In this document: in pieces, positions 1 through 7,098 of the stretch
How the letters are laid out: each line of letters begins with the position of its first letter
Numbering within the stretch: the first letter of the stretch is position 1
Assembly: GCA_905182935.1 (NCBI GenBank)
Contig: CAJJDL010000119.1
Coordinates: 1-10,823, forward strand
Direction: 5' to 3'
Length of the DNA stretch: 10,823 bases
Origin: an uncultured Nitrospinaceae bacterium
Lineage (GTDB): Bacteria; Nitrospinota; Nitrospinia; Nitrospinales; VA-1
Translations under genes and position numbers: made by a program
Notes under the pieces: model-generated
What the model was told of the DNA's origin: nothing
Seen by the model: only the letters and a program-made list of their open reading frames with translations
Databases searched by the model: none

Positions 1-11
1 GCAATATTCAT
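1..11 (-). CDS. Probable start of a minus-strand gene cut by the window edge
   Basis: Only the first codons are inside the window (ATG, AAT, ATT, then two bases), so the product cannot be named. The case for a real start is contextual. An AAGGA ribosome binding site lies at 19-23, seven bases upstream of the ATG, and a promoter-like TTTTCA-17-TATAAA pair lies just behind it with a predicted transcript start near 25. This is one of only three clear Shine-Dalgarno sequences in the window. A chance match in AT-rich sequence remains possible. Confidence 0.4.
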
Positions 12-31
12 GGTAAATTCCTTAAAAAAAA

Positions 32-60
32 TTTATATAAAATTACCCCTATAGTGAAAA
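32..60 (-). promoter_or_regulatory. Candidate sigma70-type promoter for the edge gene
   Basis: Read on the minus strand, the -35 box is TTTTCA (55-60, 4 of 6 consensus) and the -10 box is TATAAA (32-37, 5 of 6), separated by 17 bases. The predicted start near 25 leaves a short leader that contains the AAGGA site. Confidence 0.35.
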
Positions 61-190
61 GATAACACTCAGACGCGAACCCTGCATTAAAGGGAAATTA
101 AAATTGAATTAAGAAATATTTATTTAAAACCAGGATAGTAGAGAAGAGAACCTCTTGAATGCATCAAACTATCTAAACAATAGTCAATAA

Positions 191-206
191 TTAGGTTTAG
201 ACCTAA
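191..206. repeat. Short inverted repeat (hairpin) downstream of hemE
   Basis: The sequence TTAGGT-TTAG-ACCTAA forms a perfect 6-base stem with a 4-base loop, about 130 bases past the hemE stop. On the minus strand it is followed by TTATTG rather than a T run, and on the plus strand by a run of A, so it is not a standard intrinsic terminator. It could still mark the 3' end of the hemE transcript or block exonucleases. Confidence 0.35.
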
Positions 207-332
207 AAAAAGACCTTCATGAAGAATTTATTTTAATGATTATCTGTTTTAAATTAGAGGAAGATCGACAACGTAATATAGGAAGCTTAGTAATATGATA
301 GCAATCGGCGGTTTATAGGTAGGGGAAATTAT

Positions 333-1373
333 TTATTCATGTTTATATTCATGAACCATATCAACTACTGCCTTAACGTGATCTACTGGTGTATGTTGCA
401 GAATTCCATGCCCTAGATTAAATATATGACCGGGACGTCCACCTGCTCTTCTCATAATATCCTTCACTCTTTCACGGATAACATGAATGGGAGCAAATAA
501 GATGGTCGGGTCAAGATTACCCTGTATCGAACGGTCATATCCTATTTTTTCCCATGCTGTATCAAGGTTTATTCTCCAGTCAAAACTAATCACATCACCA
601 CCAGCTCTAGTCACGGTATCGAGAAGTGTCGATGTTCCTGTGCTAAAATTTATTAAAGGAACACCGGTATCTTTTAGTTCCAAAAAAATTCTTTGAGTGT
701 AAGGCATAATATATTTTTCGTAATCTTGTGGACTCATGCAACCCACCCAACTATCAAAAATTTGCAGAGCCTGTGCGCCCGCATTGACCTGCATTTTTAG
801 ATAATCAACTAACATAGTGCATACTTTATCCATCAGTAAACCCCACATCTCCGGCGCTTCAAACATCATCAGCTTGGTATCAGTAAAGTCCCTTGATTTA
901 CCTCCCTCTATCATGTAACTGCTCAATGTAAAAGGTGCACCTGCAAATCCTATAAGTGGTATTTTCCCAGAAATTTCCTTTCGCACCTCACGAATCGCAT
1001 CACCGACAAACCCAAGATCTTCTTCCGCATTAACAGGGCGTAACTTTTCGATATCTTTTAGGTTTTTTACCGGCCGGGGAATAACGGGCCCATCGCCTGC
1101 AGTGAACTCTAAGCCAGTACCCATAGGTTCTAACGGCAAAAGAATATCTGCAAAAATAATGGCTGCATCAACGCCTAAAACATCCAACGGTTGCAATGTA
1201 ACCTCCGTGGCTAGTTCTGGATTTTTGCATAATTCCAAAAACGTATACTTCTCTTTTAGGTCTCTGTAAGCTTTCATGTAACGACCAGCCTGACGCATAA
1301 ACCAAATTGGTGTTACATCCGTAGTTTCACCACGGCACGCCTTTAAAAATATAAACTCTTTATCTTCAATCAT
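333..1373 (-). CDS. hemE: Uroporphyrinogen decarboxylase
   Basis: This cytoplasmic enzyme removes four acetate carboxyl groups from uroporphyrinogen III to give coproporphyrinogen III in heme synthesis. The 346-residue length matches the family. The signature PIWFMRQAGRY is at 22-32, giving substrate-binding R27 and R31. The catalytic aspartate is D76 in IFADIL. Y153 lies in the GAPFTLSSYM segment, and the C-terminal LGHGI motif provides H322. All these conserved residues are present, so it should be active. The ATG at 1373 is the natural start, with the family's N-terminal pattern following shortly after, but no Shine-Dalgarno precedes it. It lies 79 bases downstream of queG on the same strand and has its own promoter in that gap, so it can be transcribed both alone and with queG. 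No other heme gene is visible nearby. Confidence 0.97.
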   Translation of the reverse strand: MIEDKEFIFLKACRGETTDVTPIWFMRQAGRYMKAYRDLKEKYTFLELCKNPELATEVTLQPLDVLGVDAAIIFADILLPLEPMGTGLEFTAGDGPVIPRPVKNLKDIEKLRPVNAEEDLGFVGDAIREVRKEISGKIPLIGFAGAPFTLSSYMIEGGKSRDFTDTKLMMFEAPEMWGLLMDKVCTMLVDYLKMQVNAGAQALQIFDSWVGCMSPQDYEKYIMPYTQRIFLELKDTGVPLINFSTGTSTLLDTVTRAGGDVISFDWRINLDTAWEKIGYDRSIQGNLDPTILFAPIHVIRERVKDIMRRAGGRPGHIFNLGHGILQHTPVDHVKAVVDMVHEYKHE

Positions 1374-1404
1374 ATTTAGATATATTTAATGAAATAAGTG
1401 CTCG

Positions 1405-1433
1405 ATTATAAGGAGGTCTAAGAAAATACGCAA
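1405..1433 (-). promoter_or_regulatory. Promoter for hemE
   Basis: On the minus strand there is a perfect -10 box TATAAT (1405-1410), a 17-base spacer and a weaker -35 box TTGCGT (1428-1433, 3 of 6). The predicted start is near 1398, leaving a leader of about 25 bases. Its position in the queG-hemE gap implies independent transcription of hemE. Confidence 0.5.
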
Positions 1434-1452
1434 TTTGTTTTTATCTCTTCTC

Positions 1453-2580
1453 TTAGCTATAAGTTGCCTGCACGAGTTTAATCTCATTTTTAACTATTTC
1501 TTCTGATTCACCTGCCAGGCTCTCTTTAAGAATTGGTAAGGCTTTCTCCCTAAGTAATTCACCTAGTGCCCAAACAACATGCGCCCGAATAAGCGGTTCA
1601 TGGTCACAAAGTGCATCTATCAAAGGATCAACAGCAGACAGATTTCCTGAGTTTCCTAATGCCACTGCAACATTTCGCAGTAAACCTCTCCTTTTAGTTC
1701 TCTTAACTGGGCTCCCCTTAAACCTTTTTCTAAATGCCTCATCGTCCATGAGCATCAGATCAATAAGCTGACGAGACCCATCACGCTCAAAAAAAGCTTC
1801 CTCATCTGTTTTAACTGCTAACGAATTCCAGGGACAAACAACCTGGCAATCATCACAACCATAAATATGGTTGCCCATAGCCTTTCTAAACTCCACGGGA
1901 ATAACACCCTTTAGCTCGATCGTAAGGTAAGAAATACATTTTCTTGCATCTAGAATATAAGGCGCAACTATTGCTCGTGTGGGACAGATATCAATACAAC
2001 TCCGGCAAGTACCGCACCTATCTAATGCAGGCTCCGAAATATCTAAAATAGTATCCACCAAAATTTCGGAAAGAAAATAATAAGACCCTACATCCTCGGT
2101 AATTAAATTAGTGTGCTTGCCAATCCAACCTAATCCCGCTTTTTGCGCTAAGGGTTTTTCCAAAATAGGCCCCGTATCGACATAAACCTTAGTCTGACAT
2201 CCATCAAACTCCTCTTGAATTTTTTTTTCTAACTCGCGGTGCCTTTCGGTAAAAACATAGTGATAATCTTCATTAAGAGCATAAAGTGAAATATCTCCTC
2301 TATCTTTGTTAAGGGAAAATTCCATATCTTTGTCTGCCGTTAAATAATTTGTCCTCAAACAAACAACCGATTTTACTCCGGAAAGAACTGCATCTAAATT
2401 AAAACGTTTTTCTTTATTACGACTCATATAAGACATCTCGCCTTCATAACCTAAATCAAGCCACTCCTTATATTTTTTTACTGATTTAGCCGATTCTTCT
2501 CCCGCCACACCAAATCCATTAAAACCCAACTCTAAAGCGAAGTTTTTTATCCGTTGAGTTTTTGCATTGATTGATGACAT
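1453..2580 (-). CDS. queG: Epoxyqueuosine reductase
   Basis: QueG reduces epoxyqueuosine to queuosine in the anticodon loop of GUN-decoding tRNAs, using a cobalamin cofactor and two [4Fe-4S] clusters. With the start used here the protein is 375 residues. A ferredoxin-like cluster CxxCxxCxxxC is at 189-199 and a second set (CDDCQVVCP, C242, C245, C249) follows, with C215 likely completing the clusters. D135 in VDTGP fits the family's catalytic acid. Residues about 295-360 form HEAT-type helical repeats, a common QueG C-terminal extension that binds tRNA. The frame is open to a TTG at 2664, but I chose the ATG at 2580. The family N-terminus begins there, and the longer version would start inside the -35 box of the gene's own promoter. 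There is no clear Shine-Dalgarno. Confidence 0.94.
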   Translation of the reverse strand: MSSINAKTQRIKNFALELGFNGFGVAGEESAKSVKKYKEWLDLGYEGEMSYMSRNKEKRFNLDAVLSGVKSVVCLRTNYLTADKDMEFSLNKDRGDISLYALNEDYHYVFTERHRELEKKIQEEFDGCQTKVYVDTGPILEKPLAQKAGLGWIGKHTNLITEDVGSYYFLSEILVDTILDISEPALDRCGTCRSCIDICPTRAIVAPYILDARKCISYLTIELKGVIPVEFRKAMGNHIYGCDDCQVVCPWNSLAVKTDEEAFFERDGSRQLIDLMLMDDEAFRKRFKGSPVKRTKRRGLLRNVAVALGNSGNLSAVDPLIDALCDHEPLIRAHVVWALGELLREKALPILKESLAGESEEIVKNEIKLVQATYS

Positions 2581-2634
2581 ATAGCGTGCTTTTAAATGAA
2601 GTGATAGAGCTCGTGGACTTAAGTTTAAATTCCT

Positions 2635-2664
2635 ATTATAATTTAGCCAATAAAATTTTAACAA
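2635..2664 (-). promoter_or_regulatory. Promoter for queG
   Basis: On the minus strand there is a perfect -10 box TATAAT (2635-2640), an 18-base spacer and a -35 box TTGTTA (2659-2664, 4 of 6). The predicted start near 2628 gives a leader of about 48 bases to the ATG at 2580. The promoter lies inside the upstream extension of the open frame, which supports the shorter queG start. Confidence 0.5.
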
Positions 2665-2678
2665 TTAAAATTTACACT

Positions 2679-2708
2679 TTGAATCTAATAAGTTTTTACA
2701 TTTATATT
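2679..2708 (+). promoter_or_regulatory. Candidate promoter for the deacetylase-like gene
   Basis: The elements are TTGAAT (2679-2684) and TATATT (2703-2708) with an 18-base spacer. The predicted start near 2715 leaves a leader of about 20 bases before the ATG at 2736. The region is very AT-rich, so chance matches are likely and the call is weak. Confidence 0.3.
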
Positions 2709-2735
2709 ATTGCAACTATTAATTAAATATAAGCT

Positions 2736-3680
2736 ATGAATAAGACTGGGTTCATTTCTCATCCTCAATTTCTAAAACACGATACAGAGCCACACCCGGA
2801 AAATCCAGGGCGATTGGAAGCTATACAAACAAAAATCGAGTCATCAAAAATATATCCCCATTTGATTTTACCAGAACCTCGACATGCCACCGATGATGAT
2901 CTTATTTCCAACCACAACTCTAGTCACGTTAATCATGTTCGTAGCAGTTGCCATAATGGTTTGAAAAACCTAGATGGAGATACTGTTATTTGCCACGACT
3001 CCTGGGATGCCGCTATTATGAGTGTAGGCGCTGGGTTGACAGCGATTGATCAAATTATGTCAGGTCAACTAAATAACGCTTTTACTGCCGTGCGTCCACC
3101 GGGTCATCATGCTGAAAAAGACCGAGCAATGGGATTCTGTTTGTTTAACAATGTTGCTATAGCGGCTAAATATGCTATTAAAAAATACAGGCTTAACCGT
3201 GTCTGCATTTTCGACTGGGACGTTCATCATGGCAATGGAACACAAAATTCTTTTTATTCTAACCCCTCAGTACATTACAGCAGCATTCACCAATATCCAT
3301 TTTACCCGGGTACGGGACACAAAGAAGATACTGGTACTGGAGATGGATTAGGTAGTACGCTAAATTTTCCACTCGATGCTTTTAGTGGAGATCAGACCTA
3401 CCTGGATATTATTGAAAATAAGCTCGCTCCAGTGATGCAAAGTTTTAAACCGGACTTGATTATCATTTCCGCTGGATTTGATGCACATGAAGATGATCCT
3501 CTTGCTCAGATGAGAGTCTCGTCTGATTGTTATGGAAAAATGACTGCTATGATTCTAAAAATTGCTGAAGACGTCTGTGATGGGAGGTTACTTTCCATGC
3601 TTGAGGGAGGTTATAACCATCAAGCCTTGGCAGATTCTGTTTTGCAACATGTCAATACCCTGGCAACTGGATTGGAGTAA
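2736..3680 (+). CDS. Histone deacetylase family (zinc-dependent amidohydrolase)
   Basis: This is a 314-residue soluble protein of the arginase/deacetylase fold, in the group that includes class II histone deacetylases, acetylpolyamine amidohydrolases and AcuC-type proteins. The whole catalytic set is visible. The histidine pair H124-H125 sits in RPPGHHAE and GFCLFNNVA follows. D162 and H164 in DWDVHHGNG and D249 in AGFDAHEDDPL are the zinc ligands. Y293 in LEGGYN is the transition-state tyrosine, so it should be an active deacylase. The substrate is unknown and could be an acetylated protein lysine, a polyamine or another acyl amide. There is no signal peptide, so it should be cytoplasmic. 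It is the only plus-strand gene between the queG and heptosyltransferase units, divergent from queG and convergent with the heptosyltransferase. No acetoin or polyamine gene is adjacent to suggest its role. Confidence 0.92.
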   Translation: MNKTGFISHPQFLKHDTEPHPENPGRLEAIQTKIESSKIYPHLILPEPRHATDDDLISNHNSSHVNHVRSSCHNGLKNLDGDTVICHDSWDAAIMSVGAGLTAIDQIMSGQLNNAFTAVRPPGHHAEKDRAMGFCLFNNVAIAAKYAIKKYRLNRVCIFDWDVHHGNGTQNSFYSNPSVHYSSIHQYPFYPGTGHKEDTGTGDGLGSTLNFPLDAFSGDQTYLDIIENKLAPVMQSFKPDLIIISAGFDAHEDDPLAQMRVSSDCYGKMTAMILKIAEDVCDGRLLSMLEGGYNHQALADSVLQHVNTLATGLE

Positions 3681-3812
3681 CACCTCGCTACTTGTCTATC
3701 AATTTTTTGAGTTTTTTTGTTAAATGTGTTTTAAAAATATTTAGGAAGGGCGATTTTAGAGCTACTACTTTTATGATTTATATTTATGTAATGGAGAAGT
3801 TATTCAAATATA

Positions 3813-4886
3813 TCAACATAACGCCAATCGTTTAATAATACGGTGCACAGCTTCTGAAACATCATTAACACTAATATCCTCAATACAGTAAGGTTTATGA
3901 TTAGGAGAAGGCTTACATTCTTTAAAAAAATTTTGCCTACATGGAGAACAAGCGTAATTAACAGTTACAATCTCCCGTTTGGAAGTATCAACGAAAGGGC
4001 CAGACGTACCCGGGTTTCCGGGACCATATATGCCAACCACCGGTGTTCCGGCAAGCGATGCTAAATGCAACATTCCACTATCATTGCCAATAAAAAGTCG
4101 ACTCATTTTCAATAACTGAGTAATTTCACCTAAATTAAGTTCGGGTACAATACTTAGATTTTCCTGTGGGCAAAACTCCCTGATTTGTTCAAGCAACGGT
4201 TTCTCCTTGCTAGTGCCGAGAAGAATAATTTTCACACTATACTGCTTCAGTAGTTTCTGACAAAGCACTCCAAAGCGTTCTGCGTGCCAAGTCCGCTCAG
4301 ATTTTGAAGCCGCTGGGTGGATTGTTATTATATGATCTTTTTTATCTATACCCATTATGAGCAGAATATCTTTAAAATCTTTATCTATTCTTGTCTTCCA
4401 TAACGGATCATAGGAATCTGGAACTAACCCTGGGTTCAAAGGGGAAAGGATTTTGTGAAAATAGTTGACACGGTATGCTGATATTTTTTCTTTCCGAGTA
4501 ACTGGGATAGAATGGGTTAGCAATACTCCTCTCAAATCTGTCCGATATCCAATACGTAATTTTGCTCCCGAAAGCATCAGCATGAATGCGCTATGAAAAG
4601 AATTAGGAAAAACAATCCCAAGATCAAATCGATACTTTCTTAACCCAAGTGCATAATTAAACTGACTTATAAAGCCATCTCCTTTATTACTAGGAAATTT
4701 CAAAATACTATCCAACGCTGGATGACCCGACAACAATTGCTCGGTAGGAGGTTTGACGATAGCTGTAATTCGAGAATCAGGATATATAATACGCAAAGAT
4801 TTTAATGCCGGAAGTGATAAAACTACATCGCCAATCCAACTGGGCATCCACAGTGCAATATGAAAAATCTCTTCTTTATTAATCAT
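3813..4886 (-). CDS. waaF: Glycosyltransferase family 9, probable LPS heptosyltransferase II
   Basis: GT9 enzymes transfer ADP-activated heptose to the inner core of lipopolysaccharide on the cytoplasmic face of the inner membrane. This protein has 357 residues. The N-terminal acceptor domain begins with a WIGDVV motif (17-22) containing the conserved aspartate D20. The C-terminal nucleotide-sugar domain shows HPAASKSERTW (190-200) and GNDSGMLHLASLAGTP (267-282), followed by VGIYGP. A C-terminal cysteine cluster (C313, C316, C324, C334) resembles the CSPC region of many heptosyltransferase II proteins. It is the last gene of the rho-to-murA block, 55 bases after murA, and may also have its own promoter. 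Exact acceptor specificity cannot be read from sequence, so the symbol is provisional; heptosyltransferase I or another GT9 sugar transferase is possible. There is no Shine-Dalgarno. Confidence 0.85.
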   Translation of the reverse strand: MINKEEIFHIALWMPSWIGDVVLSLPALKSLRIIYPDSRITAIVKPPTEQLLSGHPALDSILKFPSNKGDGFISQFNYALGLRKYRFDLGIVFPNSFHSAFMLMLSGAKLRIGYRTDLRGVLLTHSIPVTRKEKISAYRVNYFHKILSPLNPGLVPDSYDPLWKTRIDKDFKDILLIMGIDKKDHIITIHPAASKSERTWHAERFGVLCQKLLKQYSVKIILLGTSKEKPLLEQIREFCPQENLSIVPELNLGEITQLLKMSRLFIGNDSGMLHLASLAGTPVVGIYGPGNPGTSGPFVDTSKREIVTVNYACSPCRQNFFKECKPSPNHKPYCIEDISVNDVSEAVHRIIKRLALC

Positions 4887-4898
4887 TAGCTTAGTGTT

Positions 4899-4927
4899 TT
4901 ATTACATAAACTTTGGAAAGTTTTCAA
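4899..4927 (-). promoter_or_regulatory. Candidate promoter before the heptosyltransferase
   Basis: On the minus strand, TTGAAA (4922-4927, 5 of 6) and TAATAA (4899-4904, 3 of 6) are separated by 17 bases, with a predicted start near 4892, only a few bases before the ATG. The spacer is largely filled by a 16-base palindrome. The weak -10 box makes this uncertain. Confidence 0.3.
4908..4923. repeat. 16-base palindrome between murA and the heptosyltransferase
   Basis: The sequence AAACTTT-GG-AAAGTTT is a perfect 7-base inverted repeat around two bases. It is not followed by a T run on the minus strand, so it is not a terminator for murA. It lies between the proposed -35 and -10 boxes of the next gene, the right place for a repressor operator. 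Confidence 0.45.
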
Positions 4928-4941
4928 AGAAAAAAATTATT

Positions 4942-6195
4942 TTATTTTTTCCGGCGGATTTTAGCACCAAGGCGATAGAGCTTTTCTTCAATATTAAAAT
5001 AACCACGATCAATATGATAAACACGTGATATTACTGACTCGCCTTCTGCCGCCAACGCAGCTAAAACAAGAGATGCACTAGCACGTAAATCGGTCGCCAT
5101 AAGAGGAGCTCCGCTCAATCGTTTAACTCCATTTACTATGGCGGTACGTCCTTGCAGAGTTATATCGGCTCCCATACGTTTGAGCTCAGCCGCGTGCATA
5201 AATCTATTTTCAAATATAGTTTCTAGGATAATACTTTGCCCCTGCGCAAGAGTCATTAACGCCATAAATTGTGCTTGCAGATCCGTAGCAAAACCTGGGT
5301 AGGGTTGGGTTTTTATATTAACTCCATTGAAACTACCATCGCTAATTACCCGAACGCTTGTCTCGGTTTCTTCTACAATCATACCTGCCTGTCTCAGTTT
5401 GAGCGTTAAAGTTTCAACTTGTCGAGGCAAACAGTTATTAATTTTAACATTACCTCCTGTGATTGCGGACGCGATCATATAGGTGCCAGCTTCTATTCTA
5501 TCTGGAAAAATATGGCAATCTATTGGTTCTAAAGACTGGACCCCCTGAATAACAAGAGTATCCGTACCTTGACCTTTAATTTTTGCTCCGCATTGATTAA
5601 GAACATCTGCAAGAAATACTACTTCTGGTTCCTTAGCAACATTTTCAAGGATTGTTTCTCCCTCAGCTAGTGTAGCCGCCATTAATAAGTTCGCGGTACC
5701 CGTTACAGAAACTGTATCAAAATAATATCTTGTTCCTCGCAGGCGTTTTACCTCACCATAAATATAACCCTGCTCTAAACGAATTTTTGCACCCATTAAC
5801 TCCAAACCTCTTATATGAAGATCGAGAGGCCTTGCTCCTATTGCACATCCTCCAGGCAGTGAAACTTTAGCTCTTCCCAAACGTGCGAGAAGCGGGCCCA
5901 ACACAAGACATGATGCACGCATAGTAGAAACAAGATCATAAGATGCCTCATAATTATTTATATGTGTTGTATCAAAAAGCAAACGATCTTCATTGAAATC
6001 TTCAGTACGGCCACCTAGATGGTTTAGTAGGTGGAGCATGGTATTAACATCTCGAACTTGCGGAATTCCGCTAAATTTGTTTACTCCTGTGGTTAAAATG
6101 GAAGCTGCCATCATCGGTAATGCGGCATTTTTTGCACCACTGATTTCTAACTCTCCTTCAAGGCGATTACCTCCTTCCACAATAAATTTATCCAT
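4942..6195 (-). CDS. murA: UDP-N-acetylglucosamine 1-carboxyvinyltransferase
   Basis: MurA transfers enolpyruvate from PEP to UDP-GlcNAc, the first committed step of peptidoglycan synthesis, in the cytoplasm. The 417-residue protein keeps the catalytic residues at nearly the E. coli numbers: K22 and N23 in SGAKNAALP, R93, C117 in the flexible loop LPGGCAIGARP, R122, D305 in ATDLQAQ and R397 in HIDRGYFN. The loop cysteine is the fosfomycin target, so the enzyme should be fosfomycin-sensitive. The frame is open for 43 codons upstream, but that stretch lies inside prmC and is unlike MurA. The family N-terminus MDKFIVEGG starts at 6195. The start overlaps the prmC stop by eight bases (ATGGATAA) with only an A-rich run upstream and no Shine-Dalgarno, which suggests translational coupling to prmC. 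Confidence 0.98.
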   Translation of the reverse strand: MDKFIVEGGNRLEGELEISGAKNAALPMMAASILTTGVNKFSGIPQVRDVNTMLHLLNHLGGRTEDFNEDRLLFDTTHINNYEASYDLVSTMRASCLVLGPLLARLGRAKVSLPGGCAIGARPLDLHIRGLELMGAKIRLEQGYIYGEVKRLRGTRYYFDTVSVTGTANLLMAATLAEGETILENVAKEPEVVFLADVLNQCGAKIKGQGTDTLVIQGVQSLEPIDCHIFPDRIEAGTYMIASAITGGNVKINNCLPRQVETLTLKLRQAGMIVEETETSVRVISDGSFNGVNIKTQPYPGFATDLQAQFMALMTLAQGQSIILETIFENRFMHAAELKRMGADITLQGRTAIVNGVKRLSGAPLMATDLRASASLVLAALAAEGESVISRVYHIDRGYFNIEEKLYRLGAKIRRKK

Positions 6196-7048
6196 TATTT
6201 TTTTTTCTGGCAGACACAACTCGATCGTATCCGCTATAATCCTGAGTAACCTTAATTGATTCGTACTTATCCTCATCACAAAGCATGTCGCTAACTGGTT
6301 TAGCCTGAGTTTCTCCAATCTCAAGAACTATTCCTCCACCTTTTTTAAGGTAATTGAGTGCCATAGGAATAATCCGCCTATAAAAATCTAAGCCATCTAC
6401 GCCTCCATCTAACGCTTTTTTTGATTCATAGTCACGTACATCTCGCATAAGATTATTCAGATGTGGTGTTGCAATGTAAGGTGGGTTGGAAACAATAAAA
6501 TCATAAGGAGTTATTGGCACCTTTGAAAATATATCGCTTTGAATAAAATTAATCTTATTAGAAACCCCATGGCTATCAGCATTTAATCTTGCCACAACTA
6601 GGGGCTCCGGCCAATAGTCCGTCGCCGTCACTCGACAATTCGGAATTTCCTTTGCTGCTACTACCGAAATAATTCCTGACCCAGTTCCTATCTCTAATAA
6701 ATGTGATCCCAACCCTACTGGAATTATATTATTGAGCGATAGTAAGGTTTCAACGAGGATTTCAGTTTCTGGGCGAGGAATGAGTACGTCGGATGTAATT
6801 TTAAAGTTTAAAGACCAAAATTCCTTTTGCCCGAGAATATAAGCCACGGGTTCACAGCGTATACGACGGTTTATAAAGTCATGTGAAATAACTTTCTCAG
6901 CTTTATTAAGAACTCTCTCTGGTCTACTATAAAGTTCTTCTCGATATAATTTCAAAGCACCCGCTAAAAGCACTTCTGCTTCCATACGGGGAGAAGTAAT
7001 TCCTGCCTGATTCAGACGATCTATTGACCATTCAAAAAATGCTTTCAT
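6188..7048 (-). CDS. prmC: Release factor glutamine methyltransferase
   Basis: PrmC (HemK) N5-methylates the glutamine of the GGQ motif in release factors using S-adenosylmethionine. The protein has 286 residues. The N-terminal helical domain spans about 1-85 with PRPETE at 91-96. The SAM-binding motif LLEIGTGSGII is at 117-127 and the glutamine-binding NPPY motif is at 188-191. The gene directly follows prfA, whose product is its substrate, an arrangement known in many bacteria. A good ribosome binding site (AAGGA, ten bases before the ATG at 7048) is present, one of the few in this window. The end of the gene carries an A9 run at 6198-6206 and overlaps murA by eight bases. Confidence 0.96.
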   Translation of the reverse strand: MKAFFEWSIDRLNQAGITSPRMEAEVLLAGALKLYREELYSRPERVLNKAEKVISHDFINRRIRCEPVAYILGQKEFWSLNFKITSDVLIPRPETEILVETLLSLNNIIPVGLGSHLLEIGTGSGIISVVAAKEIPNCRVTATDYWPEPLVVARLNADSHGVSNKINFIQSDIFSKVPITPYDFIVSNPPYIATPHLNNLMRDVRDYESKKALDGGVDGLDFYRRIIPMALNYLKKGGGIVLEIGETQAKPVSDMLCDEDKYESIKVTQDYSGYDRVVSARKKNNG

Positions 7049-7098
7049 TAACTTTTAATCCTTCAGCCTATATACTGTTTAAATATGGCTAAAAGTTA
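7049..7098 (-). promoter_or_regulatory. Inverted repeat spanning prfA stop and prmC ribosome binding site
   Basis: In the mRNA sense, TAACTTTTAGCC (7098 to 7087) starts with the prfA stop codon. Its first eight bases pair with AAAAGTTA (7056 to 7049), directly before the prmC ATG, and its AGCC pairs with GGCT (7068 to 7065). The eight bases left over between the two right-hand arms, GAAGGATT, contain the prmC Shine-Dalgarno. The fold could couple prmC translation to ribosomes that finish prfA. Stem stability was not computed. Confidence 0.4.

Larger units (their letters stand above)
12..332. other. Non-coding spacer downstream of hemE
   Basis: This AT-rich stretch contains no open frame longer than a few codons: the ATGs I tried on both strands meet stops almost at once. 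It holds the candidate promoter and ribosome binding site for the edge gene at its left end and a small hairpin at 191-206. There is no clear intrinsic terminator (GC-rich stem followed by a T run) for hemE directly after its stop codon. Confidence 0.7.

Noticed and set aside
70..95. tRNA T-arm-like GGTTCG on the minus strand
   Set aside because: The loop lacks the conserved A58, the stem is weak, and no acceptor stem, anticodon arm or D-arm can be built around it.
487..696. Plus-strand open frame inside hemE
   Set aside because: It lies wholly antisense to a well-conserved hemE and its translation resembles no family; a shadow frame.
1410..1417. Perfect Shine-Dalgarno AAGGAGGT on the plus strand
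   Set aside because: No start codon or open frame follows; the bases are in the spacer of the minus-strand hemE promoter.
3699..3718. Possible intrinsic terminator after the deacetylase gene (TCAA-TTTT-TTGA, G, then seven T)
   Set aside because: The stem is only four AT-rich pairs, too weak to call.
5993..6259. Plus-strand open frame antisense to murA/prmC
   Set aside because: Overlaps two strongly supported genes and has no recognisable product.
6196..6324. 43-codon N-terminal extension of murA
   Set aside because: It is the shadow of prmC in another frame; MurA homologues begin at MDKFIVEGG. Kept only as a slippage question.
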